A DNA stretch of 64,000 bases, taken from Bacteroidales bacterium UBA5536 (GTDB lineage Bacteria > Bacteroidota > Bacteroidia > Bacteroidales > F082). A model generated the notes under the pieces. The model searched no databases and was not told the DNA's origin. It worked only from the letters and a program-made list of their open reading frames with translations. The stretch covers positions 505,017 through 569,016 of the forward strand of contig DINQ01000020.1 of the NCBI GenBank assembly GCA_002426795.1, written 5' to 3'. Position 1 is the stretch's first letter. Each line of letters starts with the position of its first letter. Below are positions 45,418-54,578 of this stretch, one piece after another. Position numbers and translations under genes: made by a program.

Positions 45418-46564
45418 AAAAAAGAAAAACAACCTGCTCATTGTTGACGACCTTCCTAAAAATATACAGATTCTTGGCAGGTTGCTTGCTTCAGCTGACC
45501 GTAATATTGCTTATGCATTAAATGGTGAAGACGCGCTCAGACTGTTGTCTGAAAATCAGTTTGATCTCATTTTGCTCGATATTATGATGCCGGGTCTAAA
45601 TGGGTTTGAAGTTTGTGAAGCCATCAAACAGAACCCGCAAACGGCTGAAATTCCCATTATTTTCCTGACAGCACGATCAGAAATTGACAGCATCATAAAA
45701 GGTTTTGAAGTTGGTGCTCAAGACTATATCACAAAGCCTTTTAACGCTTCCGAACTTTCGGCCCGTGTAAAAACCCAGCTTGAACTGGTCAATCAAAGGA
45801 AACAATTGATCGATCTGAACCACAATCTTGAAAACAAAGTTGCTGAAAGAACGGTTCAGTTGGAGCAAGCCAATCGACAATTGGCAAATCTTGAAAAGGC
45901 AAAAAGCGAGTTTTTGGGAATTATCAGCCACGAACTTCGAACTCCTCTCAATGGGATTATCGGTATCACCCAACTGCTTTCGATGACCTCTATCGATCCT
46001 GAGCAAAAAGAATATCTGCAATTTCTAAGTGATGCATCAAAAAGACTGATGCGATTCTCAGAAATCGCTCTGCTGATTACCTCATTGCAGGCCAAAAACC
46101 AAAAGGTAGACCTCTTTCATGTATCGGTTAAAAATATGGCCGAAATGGCTATAGATGAAATGCGAAACGTTATCGAAGAGAAGGATTTGCAGGTAGTGAT
46201 TGAGGAGACTCAGCCTGGCCTGATGATCAATGTTGATTCAGAACTGATCCAAAAGAGTCTGGCGATTTTAATCGAAAATGCAGCCTACCATCTTGCAGCG
46301 AAGGGTAAAATAGTTATCCGCACGCGGGTTGAGGATCAGTTTGTATATATTGACGTCTGCGATAATGGAAAAGGTTTTGCTCCTGAACTGCTAGAGCAAC
46401 TCAATCAGTTTGTATTACAAGACAACATAGTTGCCAAAGAAGGTCTGGGACTTTCGTTGGCAGCAGTAAAACTCATTCTGGAAGCACATAGCGGAAGCGT
46501 GGCTGTATCAAATAATCAGGACGGCGGCGCTTGCGTAAGTTTGATTTTTTTGATGACTTTTTAA
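45410..46564 (+). CDS. Receiver domain-histidine kinase hybrid, cytoplasmic
   Basis: 384 residues without signal or membrane helix. The N-terminal receiver is complete: D13/D14, acceptor Asp57 in LLDIMMPG, Thr87 and Lys109 in ITKPF. A coiled coil (about 128-165) links to a HisKA domain with His174 in ISHELRTPLNG and an ATPase domain with CDNGKGF and EGLGLSLAAV. The N box ENAAYHL is atypical but keeps the Asn. It lacks an output domain. Overlap of 8 bases with the upstream TPR kinase means coupled translation, and phosphotransfer from His486 of that kinase to Asp57 here is the obvious hypothesis. No DNA-binding regulator is nearby. Confidence 0.9.
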   Translation: MIEKKKNNLLIVDDLPKNIQILGRLLASADRNIAYALNGEDALRLLSENQFDLILLDIMMPGLNGFEVCEAIKQNPQTAEIPIIFLTARSEIDSIIKGFEVGAQDYITKPFNASELSARVKTQLELVNQRKQLIDLNHNLENKVAERTVQLEQANRQLANLEKAKSEFLGIISHELRTPLNGIIGITQLLSMTSIDPEQKEYLQFLSDASKRLMRFSEIALLITSLQAKNQKVDLFHVSVKNMAEMAIDEMRNVIEEKDLQVVIEETQPGLMINVDSELIQKSLAILIENAAYHLAAKGKIVIRTRVEDQFVYIDVCDNGKGFAPELLEQLNQFVLQDNIVAKEGLGLSLAAVKLILEAHSGSVAVSNNQDGGACVSLIFLMTF

Positions 46565-46680
46565 GCTTGGCAGGGCGTGTTTCAATCTGGCAAAAAAAAA
46601 GCGGAAATAGCTTTGTTTTGCAGCGGTAAACCCTCAAACTTGTACTTCAATTCAAGATTTTTTTAAACGGACCCGATGCG

Positions 46681-46734
46681 AAAAACCCGCCTCCTCAGCT
46701 CAGTTTTATGCATAAACCAAACTTTGGAAGCGGG
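46681..46734 (-). terminator. Terminator of the exported-protein trio
   Basis: On the minus strand CCCGCTTCC pairs with GGAGGCGGG (9 bp with one G-T pair) around a loop that itself holds a short AT-rich inverted repeat. The stem is followed by TTTTT. It lies 27 bases after the stop at 46761. Confidence 0.75.
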
Positions 46735-46760
46735 AAACACTGATTGTTACTCAACAGAAA

Positions 46761-47684
46761 TTACAACTCAGCTAAGTTAATGTTGGCACCAATCTGCTGC
46801 AGATAGTGCAACAATTCCATATTCTTTTTCATTCGTACTTTCATGTGAAAATCGGATCGCCCTTCATAGTATTTTTCAGCTTCCGGATAATTGCCAAGCA
46901 GCTCGTAACACAACCCCAGACAAATAGCCGCCTCATCGCTTGGATCAGTTTCATAAATGCGTTTAAACATCTCGCCCAATGCTCTGACATCATGATCTTT
47001 AATCATTGATCTCGAGTTTTTATAGGCTTCCTTTAATGCTTTGTCTTTCACTTTCACCGAGGGGAAATCGAGCCATTTTTTATCATATTCGATAAAGTTA
47101 AACTGATAATAATAAGCGTACTTAAAACCATCAATGCATTTTTGAACCAGATCATCAGGTGATAAGTATTTTTTTCCTTTCTTGTTCTCGAATATCTCAA
47201 GCCGATGAACTGTGTCTGTGTTGGATGTTCCGTCGGGATAAGTAAAATTGAGTAATACCAGCACTTCTGCCTTGTTAATCTGTCGCCACTCACTGTATGG
47301 AATTGGACTAGTCAGATTGCTGTTGGTTTCAAAGAAATCCTTTTCTTCAACTTCGGAACTTTTGCTTAAGGTGTATGAACCACTTAGCACACAGTCGGCT
47401 TCTTCTGCTACTGCAGCAGCAACAAACAAATGCCCTCTCGTTAGCTGATTGGCATTAGGTTTCACCTCATTCTGCGCTGTGTGCTTATCAAAAAGCTGCT
47501 GCAAATGAACGTTTACATCAATAAAGTCCTCTTTTCCGTTATTTGATAATGGCTTCAAGAATAATTTGGGTCCTTTCAAATAAGTTGGATTTCTTAATTG
47601 TGCTACATGAAATTCCTCCTTCTGGGCTTTCGCAACAACGATGGAAAAAAAAGCGAGAAGAATAAATATTAGTTTTCGTTTCAT
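46761..47684 (-). CDS. Exported protein of unknown function with TPR-like C terminus
   Basis: 307 residues with signal peptide (MKRKLIFILLAFFSIVVAKAQ). I do not recognise a named family. The middle is mixed alpha/beta with LFVAAAVAEEADCVLSGSY (about 87-105), which resembles the parts of periplasmic proteins that group paralogous quantities. The C-terminal 80 residues include LGEMFKRIYETDPSDEAA and LGLCYELLGNYPEAEKYYE, a TPR pair. It is the third gene of a minus-strand group with two other exported unknowns, 24 bases after its neighbour, and is followed by a terminator. Confidence 0.7.
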   Translation of the reverse strand: MKRKLIFILLAFFSIVVAKAQKEEFHVAQLRNPTYLKGPKLFLKPLSNNGKEDFIDVNVHLQQLFDKHTAQNEVKPNANQLTRGHLFVAAAVAEEADCVLSGSYTLSKSSEVEEKDFFETNSNLTSPIPYSEWRQINKAEVLVLLNFTYPDGTSNTDTVHRLEIFENKKGKKYLSPDDLVQKCIDGFKYAYYYQFNFIEYDKKWLDFPSVKVKDKALKEAYKNSRSMIKDHDVRALGEMFKRIYETDPSDEAAICLGLCYELLGNYPEAEKYYEGRSDFHMKVRMKKNMELLHYLQQIGANINLAEL

Positions 47685-47708
47685 TGTTTTCGGTTTTTAG
47701 GTGAACGC

Positions 47709-48227
47709 TTATTCAAATACATGCACTAGTTTGAGTCGGGTAGCCTCATTTCGATCTGAAACTGGGCTGCAATCACCGTTTTGATCCATTTGAAGGAAAT
47801 TCCCAGTGGCAGCATTCTGCAAAAAAACCAGCCTGCCATCAACATGAATATGCCATTTTACGGTTAAACCATCACCAATAAATCGTGAACGGCCAAAAAA
47901 GATATCCTTTTCCTGTTCATTGTCTTGAAGCACCCAATCGTACTCGTTTTGGGGATCAAAGGCATGTATCTCGAATAAACGTGGGTTGCCTCCAGGCACC
48001 ACTGAAGGGTTGACCAACGGCAACGTAAAGTAAACCAACGGCATACTTGCGCCGGCATCAAAAGCAGTGGGCTGTTGACTCAAAACATAGCCGTTACTTT
48101 CATCGATTACCATAAAAGTCTCATATTTTTTATCGAGAGGATTGCTTACATCCGAAGCAATACTTCGCATCTGGCAAGTTGCTGTGCTGCTGATAAGCAG
48201 CATCAGCAAGAAGAAATAGTTTCGCAT
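47709..48227 (-). CDS. Small exported protein of unknown function
   Basis: 172 residues from ATG 48227 (MRNYFFLLMLLISSTATCQ is the signal peptide; it could be read as a weak lipobox). The frame extends to 48293 but only through a TTG codon and without a signal. The mature part is beta-rich, with WHIHVDGRLVFLQNAATGNF and QMDQNGDCSPVSDRNEA near the end. That pattern is reminiscent of one lobe of a beta-trefoil, but this is a weak resemblance. Middle gene of the exported trio, 70 bases after its upstream neighbour. Confidence 0.6.
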   Translation of the reverse strand: MRNYFFLLMLLISSTATCQMRSIASDVSNPLDKKYETFMVIDESNGYVLSQQPTAFDAGASMPLVYFTLPLVNPSVVPGGNPRLFEIHAFDPQNEYDWVLQDNEQEKDIFFGRSRFIGDGLTVKWHIHVDGRLVFLQNAATGNFLQMDQNGDCSPVSDRNEATRLKLVHVFE

Positions 48228-48297
48228 TTCCAAAATATTTTTTTTGAAAAAATCCAGCGACACACCTTCCTTGGCGGCCGCCGGATTTGTCAAAGAA

Positions 48298-50490
48298 TTA
48301 GTACTTGAATGTTCGTGTTGCTACGTAAGGACCAACTTTCATTGAAGTCCAGTTGCCATGGTCATCATACTCAAAGGTACAATCCCAAACCTGCTCGGCG
48401 TTGAAGTCGAACGTGTCTGCGCTGACCTCACCACGGGGTGTTCCTCCCTGTGCATAGGATTCGATAAACCATTGCTTAATATTGAGCTTTTGTTCCACTT
48501 CAACCTTGCCTTTCATAGCGAAGTTATATGCAACTTTTGTAGGGTTACCGTGGCTGTCTGTATCCAGAAAGTTGATTTCGCGCAGCATCTGTTCAGCCGA
48601 GATACGCTGTAGACGTGTTGAGAAAAATGCGCCAAAATTTGTTTCAACATCTCCATCCCAACGCCAGGCTGTGAGTATACCTTTTTCGTTGATGCTGGCT
48701 TTGGTAGAGAAGTTTGTTGACGTCCTTATTCTCTTTGCCTCAATGCCGTTTGAAGATAGTACATCTTTAAATATTGCATTTGCCTTCTCGAAGCCTGATG
48801 ATCCGGTGAAATACAAATTGCCTTCGAGATCAACTTTCAGCTGAACTGTTTCACCTGACCCAAATTTCCGCGTTACATCTGTTGCTTTGCCTAATGTTTT
48901 CACACTAAGAGGATCATAAGTGTAATTAAGCGCCGTTGACTGCTTGTTCATATTTAAAAAGCCATCGTTGTGGGGACTCGAAATCCAGAGGTAATTACCC
49001 GTTTCGTCGTCGTATGCCGGTTCCAATTGACGTGTAATGACTTTTTCTTTCGAACCATCATCGAGCAGGCTGATTTGATCGGCAGTTACCTCTTTAATGC
49101 GACGTTTGCTGTCGAACTTCACCTTGAAATCGATGGGTTCCATTCCTTCGTTGGTAATCTGGCCTTCCATGGCTTTCGGGCTGCCTTCAAACTCGTTGAG
49201 CGGGAAAAACTGGAATGGATAGTCAAGCTCAAAGAGCTGACACATAATGTCGTTGTAAGCATAGTAATCCACAAACTTTTTCAGATCGCGGTTAATGGTA
49301 TAAAACAAAGTCTCATAACGACGTGCTCCTGCAGGATAGTAATGGACAAAGCTGTAGATATCGTTGTAATTTTGAAACTTTTTCTGGTCTTTCATCCCAA
49401 TAACAAGTCCTTTCCGGTCTTCTTTTGGTAATTTACCTGCCAAAAGCAGATTCCATTTAGCCATCTCATCAAGAGTTTCAGCAATCTCTTTGGTGTAGTT
49501 TTCGTAGGCTTCATTTGCTTTTTCCGGATTTTCGAGCCATGCATAGCATACCGAAAGATTGTGATAGGCTACCCAGCGCGATTTATCAGAAGTACTGCTC
49601 ATTCCGACCTCGATGATATCAACATACTCACGCACAACAGCTTTTTCTTTTTCGTTGAGTAAAAGGCCTTGTTTGTTTTCGAAAGTACTGATCACATCAT
49701 CCATCATTTTGTTTGCCGCCTTGATTTCTTTGATGGTTCCCAATTTGATTGGAGCCGAGAACTGACCAAAACCGTACATTGAAAACACATCCTGACGCAC
49801 CTTGTTGTAGGCCACATTGATTCCGGCTTTTTCGCCAGCTGTGATACCTTCTTCTGCAACAGTAACGGAGCCAATGCCGCCTGCCTGAGGAGGAGCCACA
49901 TAGTCTTTGCGTTTTTGTGTTCCTTTCAAAAGTCCCATGTTTTTCTCAATTACTACTTCGCCTCTCGGAGTCGTCACTTTGTAGCGACAATTCACTGCGT
50001 AAGGCACATCGAAATAGCCATTTTTATCCGCTTTGAGGGGTGCATTCATTTGTGACATACCTCCGGGGCCATCATTCGGGTCATCATTCAAAACATAAAT
50101 TTCGACGATGACAGCTTTTTGCTGCTCAGGTTCGGCAATGATATACTCTGGAATGAAGTTCCAAACAGCAAAACGACCCTTGTCGTCCTTCACAGCGTCG
50201 ATGGCTTTGTTGGCTTCAGCGATCATATCGCGGGCCTGGTTGATTGTTCCGGCAACGGCTTCGCCAAAAGCGCCAAATTTCGACCCGAAAGCACTTGTTT
50301 TTTCTGCCGCTGCTTCGTTGCGGGCATCAATCAAGGCCTGATCAGTTGATAAAAACACATCCGCACTTTCGAACTGTACTCCAGCCGCAGGTGCCTGAAA
50401 ATAACTAATTTCGTCAGGACCTTTCAGTGATTGTCCCAACACTACGCCTGCAAAAGCAAGCAATGCCAAGCTTAAGAAAACTTTTTTCAT
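48298..50490 (-). CDS. Large exported protein of unknown function with YD-repeat-like motifs
   Basis: 730 residues with signal peptide (MKKVFLSLALLAFAGVVLGQ). I do not recognise a family. The N-terminal part is helical (about 50-110), then beta (about 110-210, NGYFDVPYAVNCRYKVTTPRGEV region, split), then a TPR-like helical zone (about 270-360, WVAYHNLSVCYAWLENPEKA). The C-terminal half is beta-rich and contains several D-x-x-GN motifs (DDETGNYLW, DTDSHGNPTK, EYDDHGNWTS), which recall YD/RHS-type repeats of cell-surface proteins. First gene of the exported trio, with two palindromes in its upstream region. No T9SS sorting domain or membrane helix beyond the signal is visible. Confidence 0.7.
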   Translation of the reverse strand: MKKVFLSLALLAFAGVVLGQSLKGPDEISYFQAPAAGVQFESADVFLSTDQALIDARNEAAAEKTSAFGSKFGAFGEAVAGTINQARDMIAEANKAIDAVKDDKGRFAVWNFIPEYIIAEPEQQKAVIVEIYVLNDDPNDGPGGMSQMNAPLKADKNGYFDVPYAVNCRYKVTTPRGEVVIEKNMGLLKGTQKRKDYVAPPQAGGIGSVTVAEEGITAGEKAGINVAYNKVRQDVFSMYGFGQFSAPIKLGTIKEIKAANKMMDDVISTFENKQGLLLNEKEKAVVREYVDIIEVGMSSTSDKSRWVAYHNLSVCYAWLENPEKANEAYENYTKEIAETLDEMAKWNLLLAGKLPKEDRKGLVIGMKDQKKFQNYNDIYSFVHYYPAGARRYETLFYTINRDLKKFVDYYAYNDIMCQLFELDYPFQFFPLNEFEGSPKAMEGQITNEGMEPIDFKVKFDSKRRIKEVTADQISLLDDGSKEKVITRQLEPAYDDETGNYLWISSPHNDGFLNMNKQSTALNYTYDPLSVKTLGKATDVTRKFGSGETVQLKVDLEGNLYFTGSSGFEKANAIFKDVLSSNGIEAKRIRTSTNFSTKASINEKGILTAWRWDGDVETNFGAFFSTRLQRISAEQMLREINFLDTDSHGNPTKVAYNFAMKGKVEVEQKLNIKQWFIESYAQGGTPRGEVSADTFDFNAEQVWDCTFEYDDHGNWTSMKVGPYVATRTFKY

Positions 50491-50569
50491 TTCTTTGGTT
50501 TTGATTAATTCATTTCTGTTGAGTTTTAAATATTGCCAGAGATGCTTTTTAATGCCTTCTCAAACAATC

Positions 50570-50624
50570 AGTGGAAATTCTCGAGATTCCACTTGATTAG
50601 TTGCAAGCTTCAAAAGCTTTTGAA
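50570..50624. promoter_or_regulatory. Two palindromes upstream of the exported trio
   Basis: AGTGGAA and TTCCACT (50570-50593) flank a TCTCGAGA palindrome, and TTCAAAAGCTTTTGAA (50609-50624) is a perfect 16-bp palindrome. Both lie 80-135 bases upstream of the 50490 start in a gap of 279 bases. They could be operators or part of a processed leader. No TAnnTTTG box was found in this gap. Confidence 0.4.
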
Positions 50625-50716
50625 AGACAAAATCAAAGAAAATAGGGATCGCCTGCTTATTTTGAGAAATTCTAAATAACACAGCGTTTCTGAGGCAAAA
50701 ACCCAGGCTGTTGACA

Positions 50717-50749
50717 CAAAAAATCCGGACAAAATAAATTGCCCGGATC
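50717..50749 (-). terminator. Terminator of gyrB
   Basis: On the minus strand ATCCGG pairs with CCGGAT, with extra G-rich flank, and is followed by TTTTTT. It lies 21 bases after the gyrB stop. Confidence 0.75.
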
Positions 50750-50769
50750 AATATAGAATAACTTGATTA

Positions 50770-52734
50770 TTAAGCGTCTATCTTGGCGTATTTGGCATTG
50801 GCCTCAATAAATTCTCTGCGTGGTGGCACTTCATCACCCATCAGCATCGAGAAAACGTGATCGGCTTCTAAACCATTTTCGATCGTAACCTGACGCAAGG
50901 TTCGCGTTGCAGGATCCATGGTGGTTGTCCAAAGCTGTTCAGCATTCATTTCGCCAAGACCTTTGTACCGTTGGATGTGGATGCCCTTTTCGGTTCCGTC
51001 AGCCGACCATTCTTTCACGAGATTTTCGCGTTCTTCTTCCGTCCAGCAATATTGCTCGTTTTTGCCTTTTCTGATCAGATAGAGCGGAGGAGTGGCAATA
51101 TAAACGTAACCTCTTTCGATCAGATCAGTCATATAACGGAAAAAGAAAGTCAGGATAAGTGTGGCGATATGGCTGCCGTCAATGTCAGCATCCGTCATGA
51201 TGATAATTTTGTGATAACGAAGCTTGTCGATATTGAGTGCTTTGCTGTCGTCTTCAGTGCCAATGTGTACACCAAGTGCCGTGAATATATTTTTGATTTC
51301 TTCACTTTCGTAAATCTTGTGCGGCATGGCTTTTTCCACATTAAGGATTTTACCACGCAAAGGTAAGATAGCCTGAAAACGCCTGTCGCGGCCTTGCTTA
51401 GCTGTTCCACCAGCAGAGTCACCCTCAACCAGATAGATCTCAGCTTGTGCAGGGTCGCGTTCGCTGCAGTCAGAAAGTTTTCCGGGCAGGCCAGAGCCGC
51501 TCAAAACACTTTTGCGTTGCACCAGTTCGCGAGCCTTGCGGGCTGCATGACGCGCCGTGGCAGCAAGGATAACCTTGTTAACAATGGTTTTTGCTTCTTT
51601 CGGGTGTTCTTCGAGGTAATTAGACAGATGCTCGCTCACAATCTGGTCGACGATTCCCATCACTTCACTGTTACCCAGCTTGGTTTTGGTTTGTCCTTCA
51701 AACTGTGGTTCAGGCACTTTCACTGAAATAATGGCTGTTAAACCTTCTCTGAAGTCATCGCCATTGATATCAAATTTCAGCTTGGCCAACATCCCTGTTT
51801 TTTCGGCATATGCTTTCAGGGTTCTTGTGAGCCCGCGGCGGAAACCGGCAAGGTGTGTTCCTCCTTCGTGCGTATTGATATTGTTGACGTATGAGTGCAG
51901 ATTTTCGGCGAATGAGGTATTGTATTGCATCGCAATCTCAACAGGGACTTCGTTTCGTTCGCCTTCTATTGCAATCGACTCAGGAATAAGCTTATCGCGG
52001 TTTTCGTCAAGATAAGCGATAAAATCGACCAGGCCATTTTCAGAATGAAAAACTTCATACTTAAATGTGCCATCTTCTTTTTGCTCCCTTTCGTCTGAAA
52101 TCGTGAGTGTTACGCCGCGATTTAAAAATGCGAGTTCGCGCATGCGCGAAGCCAAAATATCATAATCGTAAACCGTGGTACGGAAAATACTGTCGTCGGG
52201 TTTGAACGTAATTCGCGTTCCGTTTTTATCGGAAGCACCTACTGTCTTAACAGAATACAGTGGTTTTCCACAGCTGAATTCCTGAATAAATTCTTTTCCT
52301 TCGCGGTAAACTTCAGCTTTTAAGGCGACGGATAGTGCATTTACACAACTCACACCCACACCGTGCAATCCTCCGGATACCTTGTAAGATCCTTTGTCGA
52401 ATTTTCCACCTGCATGCAAAACTGTCATTACTACTTCGAGTGCCGACCTGTTTTCTTTCTCGTGCAGGCCTGTAGGAATGCCACGGCCATTGTCTAAAAC
52501 ACTGATTGAATTATCGTTATGAATGGTAATCTCAATGCGGTCGCAGTAACCTCCCATCGCTTCATCGATGGAGTTATCAACAACTTCATAAACCAAATGG
52601 TGAAGCCCTCTTGAGTTAACGTCGCCAATGTACATGGCAGGCCTTTTGCGCACTGCTTCAAGGCCTTCTAGCACCTGAATGTTATCGGCAGTATATTGTG
52701 AATTTGCCAGCTCTCTTTTTTCTTCAGCAGTCAT
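50770..52734 (-). CDS. gyrB: DNA gyrase subunit B
   Basis: ATPase subunit of gyrase (654 residues), which introduces negative supercoils with GyrA. The GHKL ATPase motifs VDNSIDEAMGG, LDNGRGIP and VSGGLHGVGVSCVNALS are intact, followed by the transducer and the Toprim domain with EGDSAGGTAKQGRDR, LPLRGKILNVEKA and the metal-binding MTDADIDGSHI, then QRYKGLGEMNAEQLWTTTMD. The length matches other Bacteroidota GyrB. ParE is less likely given the QRYKGLGEMN end and overall length. It stands alone, with its own promoter box and a terminator. Confidence 0.95.
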   Translation of the reverse strand: MTAEEKRELANSQYTADNIQVLEGLEAVRKRPAMYIGDVNSRGLHHLVYEVVDNSIDEAMGGYCDRIEITIHNDNSISVLDNGRGIPTGLHEKENRSALEVVMTVLHAGGKFDKGSYKVSGGLHGVGVSCVNALSVALKAEVYREGKEFIQEFSCGKPLYSVKTVGASDKNGTRITFKPDDSIFRTTVYDYDILASRMRELAFLNRGVTLTISDEREQKEDGTFKYEVFHSENGLVDFIAYLDENRDKLIPESIAIEGERNEVPVEIAMQYNTSFAENLHSYVNNINTHEGGTHLAGFRRGLTRTLKAYAEKTGMLAKLKFDINGDDFREGLTAIISVKVPEPQFEGQTKTKLGNSEVMGIVDQIVSEHLSNYLEEHPKEAKTIVNKVILAATARHAARKARELVQRKSVLSGSGLPGKLSDCSERDPAQAEIYLVEGDSAGGTAKQGRDRRFQAILPLRGKILNVEKAMPHKIYESEEIKNIFTALGVHIGTEDDSKALNIDKLRYHKIIIMTDADIDGSHIATLILTFFFRYMTDLIERGYVYIATPPLYLIRKGKNEQYCWTEEERENLVKEWSADGTEKGIHIQRYKGLGEMNAEQLWTTTMDPATRTLRQVTIENGLEADHVFSMLMGDEVPPRREFIEANAKYAKIDA

Positions 52735-52769
52735 AATCAGTCAATTAAATCTAAAAGATTTTGAACATG

Positions 52770-52777
52770 CAAAGTTA
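52770..52777 (-). promoter_or_regulatory. -7 promoter box of gyrB
   Basis: TAACTTTG on the minus strand, exact TAnnTTTG, 36 bases before the gyrB ATG at 52734. Confidence 0.55.
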
Positions 52778-52876
52778 CAAATTTTACCTGTTCGCTGAGT
52801 CAACAAAAGCGGGTAATGCCATTGAGTTATCAACAAAATTTAACAATAAAGCATGACTTTTTTTCTGAACGATGAA

Positions 52877-54559
52877 TCAGAAACGCACTTTGATGCCCCC
52901 AAAAAGCTGAATTCCTTGTACCGGATAATGATAATAGAGCTGATAGTTATTGTTGAGCAGATTGTGTAGTGATGCGTAAACGGTAAACTGATCCGAAATT
53001 CGGTATTCGGCACCAGCCTGAAGGTCGACCCATTTATCAATTTTGTGAATGGTCTCAACACCGTTTAGATAAGTTGGGGCATACATGCTGCCTCTAAAGG
53101 TTAAACCACCATTGATTTTCAGTTTCTGAGAAAACTTGATGTAGCCCAATGCTGATGCTTCCAGTTCTGGCTTGTGCCAAGCTTTTGTGATGGAATCTGT
53201 TTGGTAATGATGGTATTGGAGGGTGGCTTCAAAACCAAAACGTTCTGCGTTATGCCAGGCAGCTTCGGCAATAAAGGTGAATTGTTTTGTTTTGTCGTAA
53301 ACCAGTGTAAACTGGTTTTCAGGTATTGCGGTGCTGTCTGTGATGAAAAAGGGCGTATTATCCATGTCTTTGTACCTGATCCCAAGGTGCAGATCGAGCG
53401 ACTGTATTGCCGAAGTTCGGATGCCAGCATCAAATGCAAAGCGTGTATTCTGCCAGCGTTCAGAAATTATCGTTCTGACAAATGGATTGGCTTCTACCAA
53501 CTTTCTAAAATCAATCCGCTCCATGCCACCATCTGTTCCGGCGTAGAATTCAAGTTTCTTTTCGAACACGAACAAATTCCCTTGAATCAAGGGATACATC
53601 CAAATATTTGGGCTATTGTCATTTTGGTAATCAAGCTTTAATCCTATTTTCAATTGATAAAAATCTCCATTTAACTGTAAATATGGAATCGCCTCCGCCA
53701 GCAAATGGTTGCTGCTTTGTAAACTATCATTGCTGATATAAAATTTTGATCGCAGGTCGAGCCCCAATGATTGTCGGCCTTCGAAATCGAACCAGTCGTG
53801 GTCACGTCGAAGATTGGCTTTTAGCTGCAATTCGTGTTGTGTATGCTCAAAGTTGTCGAAAAAATAATCATAATCAAACGAAACAATATGATTGATATAG
53901 CCGAGATCAGTCTCAGTGCTGTTGAGTTGTGTGTTTAAGGAGATTGTTTGATATCGTTGTAAGAGGTCTTTTTTTGTAAAAAGGAAGTTTGGAAAATCAT
54001 TGGGATTGAATCCATAATAGTGGTAAGCATCAAATTGGTAACCAACAGATGTTTTAAGTACGTGTGTGCCGAGATTATTTGCCATGCGCAAACCAAACCT
54101 GTTGTTCATGAAATCGGAGGGTGCATAATCCTGCATATCGGTCCAACTTGATAAGTGCCTGATAGAAACGCCGATGGCTGTCTCGTCAGTAAGATTCGAA
54201 CTGTGCTCATATAAAAAAAGTGGCGATAACCGACTGCCCATAGCAGCAAGCAGAAAATTTTGATAGCCTTCGTTCGATTCGACGGTGCGAGGGTTTAGCG
54301 GACTCAGTGTTTCCAGTTCAGCTTTGGCATGCACGGGCCTGTCAAGTGTTATTATGTTGGTTTGTATTGGTTGAATCACGGATTCGGGTGTCTCAGGTTT
54401 GATATAAACCTTGTTAAAGTGCTGAATGCTTGGTTTAAATGCACCTTCGATGGTGACTTTTTCGTTGTGTGATTGAGCCATTGTCTGTTGAAAAACAGCA
54501 GGCAAAGCAATCAGACAGATTATGAACAATATGCTAAAATATGGTGATATACACTTCAT
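52877..54559 (-). CDS. Outer-membrane beta-barrel protein without plug (TonB-receptor-like)
   Basis: About 560 residues from ATG 54559 (MKCISPYFSILFIICLIALP...MAQ signal peptide). A frame to 54604 overlaps the previous gene and lacks a start signal. After a 60-residue linker rich in Pro and Thr (FKPSIQHFNKVYIKPETPES), the protein is a series of amphipathic strands ending in VYASLHNLLNNNYQLYYHYP and LFGGIKVRF, the classic C-terminal strands of TonB-dependent receptors. No plug domain is seen, so it is unlikely to import by the usual mechanism. It follows the TPR protein gene by 19 bases and may form a complex with it; cargo unknown. Confidence 0.75.
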   Translation of the reverse strand: MKCISPYFSILFIICLIALPAVFQQTMAQSHNEKVTIEGAFKPSIQHFNKVYIKPETPESVIQPIQTNIITLDRPVHAKAELETLSPLNPRTVESNEGYQNFLLAAMGSRLSPLFLYEHSSNLTDETAIGVSIRHLSSWTDMQDYAPSDFMNNRFGLRMANNLGTHVLKTSVGYQFDAYHYYGFNPNDFPNFLFTKKDLLQRYQTISLNTQLNSTETDLGYINHIVSFDYDYFFDNFEHTQHELQLKANLRRDHDWFDFEGRQSLGLDLRSKFYISNDSLQSSNHLLAEAIPYLQLNGDFYQLKIGLKLDYQNDNSPNIWMYPLIQGNLFVFEKKLEFYAGTDGGMERIDFRKLVEANPFVRTIISERWQNTRFAFDAGIRTSAIQSLDLHLGIRYKDMDNTPFFITDSTAIPENQFTLVYDKTKQFTFIAEAAWHNAERFGFEATLQYHHYQTDSITKAWHKPELEASALGYIKFSQKLKINGGLTFRGSMYAPTYLNGVETIHKIDKWVDLQAGAEYRISDQFTVYASLHNLLNNNYQLYYHYPVQGIQLFGGIKVRF

Positions 54560-54578
54560 GTAAGATGCTGTTTGGCAA

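Noticed and set aside
50770..52734. Topoisomerase IV subunit ParE instead of GyrB
   Set aside because: Length, Toprim context and the QRYKGLGEMN end fit GyrB; no ParC-like gene is adjacent.
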